Counted from the first letter of the stretch, positions 22,225 to 32,931 are shown. The stretch is 64,000 nucleotides of DNA from Corallium rubrum (GCA_964035015.1 CAXIUP010000236.1:1-64000), one strand, 5' to 3'. Translations and numbers: made by a program. Notes: generated by a model from the sequence alone, not told the origin.

Positions 22225-22600
22225 TGTTGTGATACTTGATATAAGATAACTATACGGAACTAGACCCAGACCCCCGGGGGGTATAAAGGTCGCAGCAGCG
22301 GGTTTGGGCGGCCATATTTGAACATTTCGTCGTCTGGAGTAAATTGGAGAACTAATCGGAGTATTATCGGAGCTATTTGGAGGACGATATAAGGCCAAAG
22401 ATGTAAGTCGTTGTAACGTTGTAGACTCGTCTTTATATGTCAAATGTCAGTCGGCGTAGTATGTTTATCGTGCATATTTTTGTGATTTGGTTTTTAGTTT
22501 TCACCGAATGCTGTAGTTCAGATTTTATTAAACCCTTTGATATTGTATGAACTGTACGTTGTCGGTTGGCACTTCGCTCCTCATCCGTGGGGACGCGACA
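22225..22600 (+). repeat. 3' LTR of the BEL/Pao element
   Basis: A 376-bp partner of the 5' LTR. A purine-rich stretch (GGGCGAGGAG) sits just before it and is a plausible polypurine primer. Differences from the 5' LTR are ACGGAAC for ACGGGAC, one extra G in the G run, CGGCGTAG for CGGTGTAG, and TGTGATTT for TGTAATTT. Confidence 0.93.
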
Positions 22601-22650
22601 GCTAATGTACAAATAGGGCTGAATAATGCGCAAATGGCTGACTAATGTCG

Positions 22651-23200
22651 GAAAAATGTAATTTTGGCGGATATCGCACCCCATACTCGAGTATGCATTT
22701 TACTTTTAACTTAAGATGTGGAAATTCAGTCTGAGAGATATAAGCAGCAAGAAAATGATAAAAAGCCTGAAGCTATGGAATCATCACCTATAGGTATGTT
22801 CACAATTGACGCAATCTCATGGCGTATATTCTATTCACATTACACTAATTATCTTATGGAAACTTAACGTAAGTTTAAACATTTTTGTATGTTTATTATA
22901 GTATTCATTTTTGTGAGCATTAACTTCTGTGACCTTGTTTATTATAACCACAAATTTTGTATCGAATCCAGGTATAGCTTACACCTTGATTTTTTAAATA
23001 AGAATGTGGGTAAGTTGCCGAATGTAACTGGTGTACTATTATGTAGCCTAGAATGTCGTTTGTCCCAACTCGTGCTCTTTGGCTCTTTGGTCAAATTTAT
23101 ATTGACAATGTTCCATACTCATTATTATTGTTCATCAGTCTCGCTATCTAAATTATTCGAGTGCTCTCTACTCGATCCATATTTGTTATTTAAATGGGAA
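22651..23200. other. Spacer without gene
   Basis: AT-rich sequence following the last satellite unit. A 106-codon frame at 22889-23209 is rich in Phe, Leu and Ser and has no recognisable domain. I do not support a gene. Confidence 0.55.
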
Positions 23201-23216
23201 AAAAGTTGAAAGTGAG

Positions 23217-23560
<344 letters not shown>

Positions 23561-24170
23561 AATCGTAATAGTAAAAATTACTCGGTGAGGTTTTTTATAT
23601 CAGTCAAGAATTATCAAGGTCTCCTTTTCTAGTATTAGCCTAACGTTTAGACTGAAAATATCACAGATTACTGAGTTGTCCAACCAGATGTCCAACACTT
23701 GTCGAAACTTTTGACTACTTTTTCCATTTCGAACTTATAGAGTTACAAGTTCCAGGGGAACTTGAAAAACGTCAAGTCTGGTTAAATTTCCACGACAGTG
23801 TGATATCTGGTTGCATCTCCTCTGCTACAAATAATACTACAGATGATAACATTCTGGCTCAGATCCCAACAATTCAGAGAATGATACTAACAGTGCATAT
23901 AGGGAAATAAAATAATGTATTCTACGATGCTTTCTGGCCCATCTCCAAAATAATTATTAGGATCATTAAAAGTTTCTGTTTGAGGCTTCGCCAATTCAGT
24001 ACGGTATGATAAAGGAGCCATTGGACGGTAAGATTGTAGCATCACTAGGAAGAAACATGTCAATTTAATGTATGGTTGGACACCATTCATTGAGTGGCCG
24101 TTCTGTACTGTTTCTAGGTAATTTACCTCCGGTTTACGTCCGTGGCGCTAAAAATGTTGCTTGCTATTGA
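23561..24170. other. Spacer without gene
   Basis: Unique-looking AT-rich DNA. No open frame with recognisable content and no structured repeat was seen. Confidence 0.5.
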
Positions 24171-24174
24171 TTCC

Positions 24175-24254
24175 GAACGAACGAACGAACGAACGAACGA
24201 ACGAACGAACGAACGAACGAACGAACGAACGAACGAACGAACGAATGAACGAAC
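24175..24254. repeat. (GAAC)n microsatellite
   Basis: About twenty copies of the tetramer GAAC. A MITE follows, and two more GAAC units lie beyond it near 24401-24410, so the MITE landed at the end of the tract. Confidence 0.92.
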
Positions 24255-24257
24255 TTA

Positions 24258-24398
24258 AGGCGGTTTTCCACTAGGTGAAAAATGTCGCGCGGAGCGACAT
24301 TTCCTTTTGTCTCACAAGCTCTCGAGTGGAACGAATTAGCCAAGACAAAAGAGAAATGTTGAGTCGGTCGACAAATGTCGCCTAGTGGAAAACTGCCT
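24258..24398. mobile_element. AGGCGG MITE, copy 2 (reverse orientation)
   Basis: A 141-bp element with the same AGGCGGTTTTCCACTAGG end as the copy at 14821 and a complementary right end. Its interior matches copy 1 in inverted orientation and has about 33 bp more. It is preceded by TTA and followed by TTAACG, so a TTA duplication is likely, with one base lost at the right end. Confidence 0.82.
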
Positions 24399-24410
24399 TA
24401 ACGAACGAAC

Positions 24411-25339
24411 TCACACACTGACAGAATATAAAGCACTGCATGCTAAATGGAAAGGCACCGCAATATACATTCTTCGTACACGGACGTATTTAAAGAGATA
24501 TGATTGGTCAATTTGCACCACGTGAGACCTGTTATGACGTGACAACGCTCAGCCGCGCGTTATAATAACGTATGACTAGCTTTGTTTCCACCCCTTGCAT
24601 TGTATCTGGAAGTGTTTTGCTGTTTATGAAGACTCAAGTTTATATTCTGTGTGTGAGTTCGTTCCTACTAATAATTTTTCTGTACTTATTAAATATTTTT
24701 TATTAGATATCAATATTGTAATATTTATCTATAGTAGCTGGTTAAATGCTAGAAAGATGCTTAATTGCTAGATATGTTAACTGGGGAAAAATTTGATTTT
24801 CTTCATTATTCAGGGAATACGTTCTAAAAAAAAATGCTAAAAGATATATTGTCCATTTTATAGGCACCTTAACACATGTAATAAAATAACTGGAATTTGA
24901 AATGGTATGATGAATATTATCACATATTAATATCAACAAATCTCACTTAAATAAAACGAATTGAAATAAAACAAGTCCTGTATATTATGCAATTTATGAT
25001 ATATCAACAATTCCAAATCTGTTTTAACAATAATAATGGTCAATATTTGGCAACCATGCATGTAAGTATAACGTAATGATAAATCCAGCATGCATCCACT
25101 TTATTCTCGTTTTCTTGTACGTTTTCCTACATAAATCAGTAAAAGGAAAGTTCATAATAAAAATTCGGTGGTTTACAGTCAAACTGGATGTTCTTTCTGG
25201 CGCGACCTTGCAATATTGATAGCAACATTAACATGGCACATTTGCACTTAGTAAGTTGCTAAAAATTGGCATTTTAAATATCGAACTACACATAATATGA
25301 AGTTCTGTTGAGAGTGAGAACAACTAACTCTAAGTAAAC
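24411..25339. other. Spacer without gene
   Basis: AT-rich DNA with stops in all frames and no recognisable domain, repeat or RNA gene. Confidence 0.5.
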
Positions 25340-25523
25340 CAAGGAAGCACGCCAGACTGACCTGTCTCGGGTTTTCGTCGGCCCACTTGCCTCCGTAGCC
25401 CGCGCCTGCGATACGCTAATGAATATACCGCATTATTCAAGATGGCTGAATATATTAAATGAAGGAACGCCGAACAAATAAGAAGAAATACAGCCATACA
25501 GGTCAGTCTGGCGTGCTCCCTTG
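25340..25523. mobile_element. 184-bp inverted-repeat element (MITE-like)
   Basis: Ends of about 26 bp (left part GCACGCCAGACTGACCTGT, right part its complement) are inverted with one mismatch. The 130-bp interior has no coding capacity. No clear target duplication is visible, so the superfamily is not assigned. Confidence 0.72.
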
Positions 25524-25536
25524 CTTCAATAGAATG

Positions 25537-26574
25537 TTATTTACCATTCATTAAGCCACTATGAAGAGTGTAGAACAAACATTCAACAGCACGATCTCTC
25601 TTTCCATATTTTAAAGGATCTCCTTCTTCTGTTGATGGTCTGTTTTTAGTAGTTCCTGGTGCTGATTCCCTGTTTGCTGATTGACGACTTATGCTGATGG
25701 TTTCTGGCAGTTCCACAAGTTGGTGATTGATGATCATGGTGTTTTCCTCCTGTTCTACAAGTTGAGGATTCGTAATGACTGTTTCCACCTGGTCTACCAG
25801 TTGAGGAATGAAGATGTTGACTTCCTCCTGGTCAATTGGTTGGTCTGCTCGTAGATGATTCATTATTTCGGTTTCCCTTGGTCTACATGTAAGCGATTTT
25901 CAATGTTGGTTTCTTCGTGGTCTGTGGGTTGAAGATTCATGTTGGGTATTTCCTGGTCATCGAGTTGGGGATTCATGTTGCCTTCCTCTTGGTTAACGAG
26001 TTGGGGATTCATGTTGCCTTCCTCTTGGTTAACGAGTTGGGGATTCATGTTGCCTTCCTCTTGGTTAACGAGTTGGGGATTCATGTTGCCTTCCTCTTGG
26101 TTAACGAGTTGGGGATTCATGTTGTCTTCCTCTTGGTTAACGAGTTGGGGATTCATGTTGCCTTCTTGGTTAACGAGTTGGGGATTCATGTTGCCTTCCT
26201 CTTGGTTAACGAGTTGGGGATTCATGTTGCCTTCCTCTTGGTTAACGAGTTGGGGATTCATGTTGTCTTCTTCTTGGTTAACGAGTTGGGGATTCATGTT
26301 GCCTTCCTCTTGGTTAACGAGTTGGGGATTCATGTTGCCTTCTTCTTGGTTAACGAGTTGGGGATTCATGTTGCCTTCTTCTTGGTTAACGAGTTGGGGA
26401 TTCATGTCGCCTTCCTCCTGGTCAATGAGTTGGACATTTGTAACAATAGTCTGCTGGCTGAATACTTGTAACATCGTGTTGTCCATCCTGATCTGGCATT
26501 TGTTGATTTGTTGTTGTAGTATGTTCTTTGTCCGTATTATTTCTCTTTCCAAGTTCTATATATAACACATTAAA
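25537..26574 (-). pseudogene. Gene fragment encoding tandem 12-residue NPQLVNQEEGNM repeats
   Basis: The minus strand encodes a short helical lead-in, then thirteen repeats based on MNPQLVNQEEGN, then diverged copies and a basic tail (YGKRDRAVECLFYTLHSG). The repeat is 36 nt and the one length variant loses a whole codon. The frame breaks near 25875-25880: the 229-codon frame ends at 25863 while the repeat style continues in another frame through 25537, consistent with loss of one base. A possible 3' splice site (TATATATAG before 26555) and 5' splice site (ATG/GTAAAT near 25543) suggest this is an internal exon. I recognise no family and cannot assign a function; the protein would be acidic and repetitive. 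Confidence 0.5.
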
Positions 26575-27024
26575 AATCAATGTGCATTGGTATCAATGCT
26601 AATCAGTCAATATTTTATGGGAAATGGTCAACGATGGTGTTCATAGAACCATATTTTAATGAATAAAATATATAATTTCAAATAATTTTCCTTATTTTAC
26701 ACACAGCTGATTTTATCCGATCTTGAGATATTCTGTTGATGTAATGAATCGCGATTTTTACTATGACACTGTTGTCAGGCTTTTAAAATTTAAATTAAAA
26801 CTTAAATTCTAAGGCTTTTGTACTGATTCTCCCAGTGAAAATAGTAAGTAAACTTCAGAGTCTAACAAACGAGCTTCATTTTATGATGTTTGGTACCTTG
26901 CAACCATTTTTGTTTTTGTTTTATCAATATTCAATTAGCACGGTTGAGCAATTAAACCCCAAACGTCATTGACGTCGGCACGTTGCTATTGCATTATTGC
27001 ATAAATTCTTCCCTAGTTAAATTA
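26575..27024. other. Spacer without gene
   Basis: AT-rich sequence with no supported feature. Confidence 0.5.
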
Positions 27025-27205
27025 CAGTAAAAACTCGCGTATAAGAACCTGTGAATTATGAGCCTTTAGGCTAAAATTTGCCTTTTAGACCCCCATTTTA
27101 TAAGGGGTTGACTACATCACGGGCGTTCGTTGCGGGCAACATCGAACGGTTTGGTCAGCGGATAACTTCTTTTCTTCGTAATCAGTTCGTAGCGAGATCG
27201 CACTT
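27025..27205 (+). repeat. Dispersed repeat, copy A
   Basis: This stretch (TATAAGAACCTG ... GACTACATCACGGGCGTTCG ... CAGTTCGTAGCG) recurs in inverted orientation at about 41255-41410 with a few differences. It contains no coding motif and is probably a non-autonomous element of unknown class. Confidence 0.75.
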
Positions 27206-27785
27206 CTTTAATAGAGCGACGTTCGTGTATGAAAGTACGTGCACTTGGATTTAAAATGCTTGGAAGTTTCCCCGAAATTCATGTTCAATATGGACAGAGG
27301 TAAGAATGTTAATATGATTTGACTACATGTACCTACAATACAGTCGATAGTTATATAAAACTACAATCGATTTATATAAAATGAATTAATGATATGAATT
27401 GCTTTTTAATATTATCTCATAAATATTTTGGTATTATCTAAAATATATTAAAAATAACTTCAGTGATGTTACACTGTTTTATCACATAACTTAAAAGTAT
27501 TACTATTCGAGAGCCCCTGAATAGTGTAAAATGCCTAATTACATCTGTTTTTTTCTCAAACTGTTTTCAAACTTTACAGGGGGGGGCACCCCAACCGTAG
27601 TTTATATACTACATACAACTGAAAGTTGCAAATATCACCTTATGTATGAGTCATTTCCAAATGCGATCATCGTCCCCTCCCCACCATCTTGAATTTGCAA
27701 TTTTGCAATGTGGTCTATCCAGGGGTGTGCCGGGGGAGGGTGTGTGTGTGTGATCACAGTTGGAATTGATTCATACATTTTTAAT
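27206..27785. other. Spacer without gene
   Basis: AT-rich DNA with a G run near 27581-27587 and a short GT tract near 27740-27752. No gene is seen. Confidence 0.5.
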
Positions 27786-27789
27786 GTAT

Positions 27790-27941
27790 TGTGATGGCGA
27801 GCATGCAGTAGACTGGGGGCGAATCGGCGCAGAACCTCAAAAACAAAGACTTATGCGCAGGCGTGCTAGACAGGTTGTTGAATGTTGAGATTCGTTTGAA
27901 CTAAATAAAGATACTTTTTACCAACCGTTGTCCGTGTAACA
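27790..27941 (+). repeat. 5' LTR of the Gypsy element, with primer site downstream
   Basis: A 152-bp LTR containing AATAAAG near its 3' end, a likely polyadenylation signal. Directly after it, TGGTGGCAGCGGTGG (from 27943) is the complement of a sequence ending in CCA, as expected for a tRNA primer-binding site; I cannot say which tRNA. Confidence 0.9.
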
Positions 27942-27962
27942 GTGGTGGCAGCGGTGGTCGTG

Positions 27963-28841
27963 ATGACCAAGAAATTAGAGTATTTTTCAGGAGAAGACGG
28001 CACATTGTTGAAGCCATGGCTCGATCGTTTCGACGCCGTAATCGAAGCCGAAGGAAAGGCGAGTAAAGCAGCCGCCATTATTCGCACTTGTTTAAAAGGG
28101 GATGCAGCGCAAGTGGTAAGAGTAATGTCAGACGATGACAGGAAAGACCTTGACAAGATCAAAGCTGAACTTCTTAAGCAGTTTGACAGACGAGATAAAA
28201 CGCAGATTCAACGTGAGTTTTACAACAGAAAGCTTGAAAGTGGGGAGTCTGTTGGAAAATTCGCTCGAAGCCTTCGACAACTTGCCAAAGAAGGATTTCC
28301 TGGTTGGGAAACTGCAGCTCGCGATCAAATCGTGAAGAGCCAGTTTTTGCATGGAATACCTAACGACCTTCGTACCCAGTTATCCGTGGCTTTTCAGTAC
28401 AAAGTGGATGATGCCTCGTTGAAAGATCTTGAGGAATTTACTACCAATTGGGAAAGAAATGGAGGAAGGGCAACTGCTTCCATACAGCAAGTAACCGTGG
28501 CTTTACCAACACAAGATTCGTCGGAAACCGTTCAAACCGCAGTGGAGACAGCCCTTGGTAATCTGGAAGGGAAACTTTCCGAAATAGAAGCAAAAGTAAA
28601 CCGTGTTTTTACTAGACAAGACAAGTACAACAGACAAGATAAGTCCACCAGATCAAGCCAATGAAGAAACCAACCACACAGTGAAACAAACGGTGGGTGC
28701 TATAAGTGTGGCTCGTTTGGTCATTTCAAGAGAGTCTGCCCCCAGATAAAATCCCAAATTGTTTGTTACCGCTGTGAGAAACAGGGACACAAGGTTAGTG
28801 AATGTCCTGATTTACCTTCATGGTTACGCCCAAACTTCTAA
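27963..28841 (+). pseudogene. Gypsy gag with two zinc knuckles, broken by one stop codon
   Basis: The likely start is the ATG at 27963, because the seven codons before it overlap the primer site. A capsid-like region runs to an in-frame TGA at 28662-28664. The same frame then continues to TAA at 28839 and encodes two CCHC knuckles, CYKCGSFGHFKRVC and CYRCEKQGHKVSEC (about 28698-28811). The position and unbroken frame beyond it argue that the TGA is a point mutation rather than the true end. Gag would form the capsid and bind RNA. Without read-through, this copy would make a capsid lacking knuckles and no frameshifted pol. Confidence 0.85.
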
Positions 28842-31800
28842 GAGGTGGGAGGACCAGCCCCCCTGTCACCTCACCTAGAATGAGGGCTAACTTTGAATTT
28901 AATGGAACTGTAAATAAACCTCGAGTTTCTACTACCTTTGCCACTGGTGTATGTGGGGATGAAGTAACTGTACAAGGAATGGTTAATCATAGGAACATTT
29001 GCATGCTACTGGACTCAGGTTCACAGATTACCATTATTTGGAGTGACATTTACTATTCGTTTTCTGGAGGGACTTGTTTGCGACCTGTTTCACTGAAACC
29101 ATCAGCAGTTAATCGATCATCAATAATATTCCTAGGGCAAGCACTACTAGACATTACTGTAATGGGAACTTATGTTGGAAAATCATGGGTATTTGTTATG
29201 AGTCCTGAGCACATGAAGAATGAGATGATACTGGGGACAGATGTACTGGCAAGACTGGGTTGTTTGTCCATTGATTTTCACTCTCAGACTGTCGACTTTG
29301 ATTCAAGACCTATTACAGAGACACCCAACTCAGATTGTCACCTTAATCCAGGCAGGTGCTGTAGGGTACAACTTAAAACTACTCAAGTTATTCCAGCTAT
29401 GCATGAACAATTATGTAAAGTTGTGGTAAGGGATGCCCAACCAGACCAAGAAGGTTTAATTGATGCCTATGACCAGTTGATCGATGAAAAGTCTGTTGCT
29501 TGTGCACATTCACTTAATGTTATTGGGAAAGATAACACAACTTGGGTCAGGCTGTGCAATCCCAATAACCATCCAGTCAAGTTATACAAGGGATCCAACC
29601 TAGGCTCCTTTGAACCGGTTAGGTCCAATGTTACAACTTCGGGCCAGGTTTGCTCAACAACAATGCCAAAAGACAACCCAGCACTGACAAAACTTGTGGA
29701 AACAGCAGAGATCACGGGACGTCCCAAAGCTGACTTACAGAAACTACTGGTTGAATTTCAGGATGTATTTTCTTGGGAAGGGGAACTGGGAAGAACAAGT
29801 AAGATTAAACATGAGATACCTATAACCTCTGCTCATCCAGTGAGATCAGCAGCTCGAAGGACAGGGTACCATGAGAAAGCAGAAGTTGATGGAATTATCA
29901 AAGAAATGCTGGAAAATGATGTGATTGAAGAGAGTACAAGTCCATGGGCAAGTCCAATTGTTCTTGTATCAAAGAAAGATGGGTCTACTCGGTTTTGTAT
30001 TGACTATCGCCGTGTTAATGCAGTGACAGAAGATGTCGCTTATCCACTTCCTAGAATCGCTGACGCGCTTGACTGTTTAGGAGATAGCCAGTGGTTTTCT
30101 GCACTGGATTTGGCAAGTGGATACTGGCAGGTAGAAGTAAAGGAGGAAGACCGACCCAAAACTGCATTTGTTAGTCACCGTGGTCTCCACCAGTTTAAAG
30201 TTATGCCATTTGGGTTGAAAGGAGCTCCAGCCACCTTCCAGCGGCTAATGGCCTCCATTTTTGGTCCGTTTCTTTGGCTTATCCTGCTGATCTACCTTGA
30301 TGACATCCTCGTTTTTTCATCTTCAGTCGACCAACATTTGGAACGCTTACGTTTGGTGTTCTCCAAGCTACGAGAAAACAACCTGAAGCTTAAACCCAGT
30401 AAATGTCAGCTATTCCAAACATCGGTCGAGTACACTGGGCACTTGGTCGGTGCAAGTGGTATTTCCCCATCTCAACATCTGGTTACAGCAGTATCCGAGT
30501 TTCTCCAACCCCGATCAGCTCAAGAGGTGAAACGGTTTCTTGGACTCGCATCATATTACCGACGTTTTATCGCGGGATTCGCTGACCTTGCATACCCACT
30601 CAATCAGCTGACGCACAAAGAGGTTCAATTTGTGTGGAGCAACGAATGTGAACAAGCCTTTCAGTCGTTGAAGAGAAAGTTGACTACAGCGCCAATCCTG
30701 GCCCATCCGAACTTTAATTGCCCATTTGAACTTACCACTGATGCAAGTGGGACAGGCATGGGTGCTGTGTTGGAGAAAAAGGTGGATGGCGTTACCCGAC
30801 CCGTGGCATATATCAGTGCGACTTTAAACAAGGCTCAATGTAACTACTCTGCTACAGACCGGGAGTGCTACGCGGTCAAGTGGGCAGTTACAAAATTGCG
30901 TCACTACTTGTATGGCACCAAGTTTAAGATCAACACAGACCACCAAGCACTGTCATACTTGATGTCGATGAAAGAACCTCGTGGGATGATGGCAAGATGT
31001 CAAGCTGCACTTCAACAAGCCTACGATTTTGAGATTGCCTACCGTGCTGGAAAGACAATCCCTCATGCTGACGCTCTGTCCCGAGCTCCTCTGGTAGCTG
31101 CTTTGGCTTTCCCAGGCAAGTGGTCAGCCGAAGATCTTCACAGCCTTCAGGTGAATGACCTTGACATTTCAAGAACCAAAACTCTTGTGCGTTTGAACCA
31201 ATCGTGCCCGAAGAATGCTTCTCCTCGAGTGAAACGTTTGATGTCGCTTGCAAAAGGTCTCCATATTGATGGGAATTCTGGTTTACTTTGCTGTCGGTAT
31301 AGAATCGGTCGACGGGAATATATACAAGTGGTCTTTCCAGACTCTCACGCTTCAGAAATCCTCCATTTGGTCCATGATCAACTTGGCCACTTTGGAATAA
31401 AACGCACATTACTTCGTTTGAAGCAGTCTGTTTACTGGCCTGAGATGTCTCGGCGCGTAGAAGAATGGGTGAATACGCGTGATCAATGCATGAAGAACAA
31501 GAAGATGACAAGCAAAGCAAAGGCTCCGCTGCAACTTATGCCAGAACCCGTTCGTCCATTCGAGTGGGTTAGCATGGACATCGCTGGACCGTTTCCCAAA
31601 ACAACGAGCGGCAACCGCTTCATTTTGGTCATATCTGATGGGTTTTCCAAGTTTACGCAAGCAGTCGCAAACCCAAGCCAGGACGTCGCCACAGTAGCAC
31701 CAGTGTTCTGCAACAAGTGGTGTTTAGTGTTTGGTCCACCCGAAATCTTGCATTCTGATCAAGGACGCAATTTTGAAAGTCACGTAATGGCCGAGTTGTG

Positions 31801-32647
31801 TAAAGTCCTCGGTATTACTAAGACCAGAACATCTCCCTACCATCCCTCGGGAAATGGTCAGACGGAACGTTTTAACCTCACGATGCTTGACGTGCTAAAG
31901 GACTACACAAACGAGCAGCAGACTGATTGGGATGAACATTTAGACAAAGTCATCTTCAGCTATAACACCAGCGTCCACGACTCAACAAATGAAACTCCGC
32001 ATTTCTTGCTCTTTGGACAGGAGGCGAAAACTACCATCCAATCCCAGACACCAGAAACAAATGGACCCTCTCGCAGTTTACGTACAGCACGGGAAAATGT
32101 TGGTATTCAACGCAAGGTTCTCCTCAAAACACGTCAATATGTGTCTGAGCGGTTAGCAAGACTAAGACGACAACGATGCACCAAGTCAGCGACCGTTGCA
32201 CGATTCCAAAGATACGTAGTTGGCGACAAAGTACTTCTCTCTAATCTCACACGTAAGAAGGGTGTCAGTCCAAAACTCAGCCCAAGATGGCGTGGCCCAT
32301 ACAGGATTATCCAGGTTGTCAGTACGGTCTTGTATCGCATACAAGTCAGTCAACGAAGACGGGTGGTGGTGCATCATGATCGTTTGAAACTGTACGAACG
32401 TCCGAGTCACCTGCAGCAAGGGCAACCACCAACACTGACCGAGCAACAGCAGAACCAATCAATCACTGAACAGTTCACCCCTCAAGTACCAGTTTCTAAT
32501 GACAACCCAGCCACTAGTGATGACAGTGCAGAAAGTGGAGTGGAGGAAGAGAATGAAGCCCCGTGTGCGACACCTAGTAGATCACGTAATGGACGACCCA
32601 CACGAGTACGTCGTGCCCCAGAGCGATTTGGATTCGGAGAAGATTAA
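28820..32647 (+). CDS. Gypsy pol polyprotein (protease, RT, RNase H, integrase)
   Basis: This frame of 1,275 codons is in the -1 frame relative to gag and overlaps its end, so it is probably made as a gag-pol fusion rather than from its own ATG. It has an aspartic protease with LLDSGS (about 63-68), reverse transcriptase with YLDD at 492-495, RNase H with TTDASG (about 640), and an integrase with acids at D920 (MDIAGP), D980 (HSDQGR) and E1016 (QTERFN). The HHCC finger reads TRDQC: the first Cys of the expected CxxC is Arg (codon 31478-31480), which should weaken zinc binding. The C-terminal part includes VGDKVLLSNL and an acidic tail. No stops occur, but the Cys loss and the gag stop suggest the copy is no longer autonomous. 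Confidence 0.93.
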   Translation: MVTPKLLRGGRTSPPVTSPRMRANFEFNGTVNKPRVSTTFATGVCGDEVTVQGMVNHRNICMLLDSGSQITIIWSDIYYSFSGGTCLRPVSLKPSAVNRSSIIFLGQALLDITVMGTYVGKSWVFVMSPEHMKNEMILGTDVLARLGCLSIDFHSQTVDFDSRPITETPNSDCHLNPGRCCRVQLKTTQVIPAMHEQLCKVVVRDAQPDQEGLIDAYDQLIDEKSVACAHSLNVIGKDNTTWVRLCNPNNHPVKLYKGSNLGSFEPVRSNVTTSGQVCSTTMPKDNPALTKLVETAEITGRPKADLQKLLVEFQDVFSWEGELGRTSKIKHEIPITSAHPVRSAARRTGYHEKAEVDGIIKEMLENDVIEESTSPWASPIVLVSKKDGSTRFCIDYRRVNAVTEDVAYPLPRIADALDCLGDSQWFSALDLASGYWQVEVKEEDRPKTAFVSHRGLHQFKVMPFGLKGAPATFQRLMASIFGPFLWLILLIYLDDILVFSSSVDQHLERLRLVFSKLRENNLKLKPSKCQLFQTSVEYTGHLVGASGISPSQHLVTAVSEFLQPRSAQEVKRFLGLASYYRRFIAGFADLAYPLNQLTHKEVQFVWSNECEQAFQSLKRKLTTAPILAHPNFNCPFELTTDASGTGMGAVLEKKVDGVTRPVAYISATLNKAQCNYSATDRECYAVKWAVTKLRHYLYGTKFKINTDHQALSYLMSMKEPRGMMARCQAALQQAYDFEIAYRAGKTIPHADALSRAPLVAALAFPGKWSAEDLHSLQVNDLDISRTKTLVRLNQSCPKNASPRVKRLMSLAKGLHIDGNSGLLCCRYRIGRREYIQVVFPDSHASEILHLVHDQLGHFGIKRTLLRLKQSVYWPEMSRRVEEWVNTRDQCMKNKKMTSKAKAPLQLMPEPVRPFEWVSMDIAGPFPKTTSGNRFILVISDGFSKFTQAVANPSQDVATVAPVFCNKWCLVFGPPEILHSDQGRNFESHVMAELCKVLGITKTRTSPYHPSGNGQTERFNLTMLDVLKDYTNEQQTDWDEHLDKVIFSYNTSVHDSTNETPHFLLFGQEAKTTIQSQTPETNGPSRSLRTARENVGIQRKVLLKTRQYVSERLARLRRQRCTKSATVARFQRYVVGDKVLLSNLTRKKGVSPKLSPRWRGPYRIIQVVSTVLYRIQVSQRRRVVVHHDRLKLYERPSHLQQGQPPTLTEQQQNQSITEQFTPQVPVSNDNPATSDDSAESGVEEENEAPCATPSRSRNGRPTRVRRAPERFGFGED
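28829..28873 (+). promoter_or_regulatory. -1 ribosomal frameshift signal between gag and pol
   Basis: The heptamer CCCAAAC at 28829-28835 is phased C CCA AAC in the gag frame, the X XXY YYZ form. Slipping back one base enters exactly the frame of pol. The gag stop is 4 nt further on. A stem of GAGGTG (28842-28847) with CACCTC (28867-28872), plus G and C runs inside it, begins after a 6-nt spacer. Heptamer, spacer and stem together match classical -1 frameshift sites. Confidence 0.75.
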
Positions 32648-32698
32648 CTTGAACTCTGGTCAAGCATGGGGACATGCTTTTAAATAGAGAGGGGGTGA

Positions 32699-32853
32699 TG
32701 TGACAGCGAGCATGCAGTAGACTGGGGGCGAATCGGTGCAGAACCTCAAAAACAAAGACTTATGCGCAGGCGTGCTAGACAAGTTGTTGTTGAATGTTGA
32801 GAATCGTTTGAACTAAATAAAGATACTTTTTACCAACCGTTGTCCGTGTAACA
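32699..32853 (+). repeat. 3' LTR of the Gypsy element
   Basis: A 155-bp copy of the 5' LTR, preceded by the purine tract AAATAGAGAGGGGG, a good polypurine primer. It has a GTT triplet not present in the 5' LTR. Confidence 0.92.
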
Positions 32854-32882
32854 GTATGTAAAAGCTTATATTACTATTATAC

Positions 32883-32885
<3 letters not shown>

Positions 32886-32931
<46 letters not shown>
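32886..32931. repeat. (TA)n microsatellite
   Basis: About 22 TA dinucleotides just beyond the Gypsy element. Confidence 0.92.

Larger units (their letters stand above)
15387..22605 (+). mobile_element. Complete BEL/Pao LTR retrotransposon with 5-bp duplication
   Basis: Two nearly identical LTRs (15392-15766 and 22225-22600) start with TGTTGTGATAC and end in GCGACA. They bracket one long uninterrupted gag-pol frame. GCTAA flanks both ends (15387-15391 and 22601-22605), and a 5-bp duplication is usual for this superfamily. The insertion lies within the 41-bp satellite. The near-identity of the LTRs and the open reading frame suggest recent insertion. Confidence 0.95.
27786..32857 (+). mobile_element. 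Gypsy-type LTR retrotransposon with very short LTRs
   Basis: Direct repeats at 27790-27941 and 32699-32853 begin TGTGA and end GTAACA. GTAT is duplicated at both sides (27786-27789 and 32854-32857). Gag and pol lie between them in different frames joined by a -1 frameshift signal. LTRs of about 153 bp are short for this superfamily. The two LTRs differ at about five positions plus a 3-bp indel, so the insertion is older than the BEL element. Pol domain order (protease, reverse transcriptase, RNase H, integrase) is that of Ty3/Gypsy elements. Confidence 0.94.

Noticed and set aside
25917-26565. Plus-strand repeat proteins opposite the 12-residue repeats
   Set aside because: They are shadows of the 36-bp repeat. 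The minus-strand reading has better composition, and its continuation beyond the repeat still looks protein-like.
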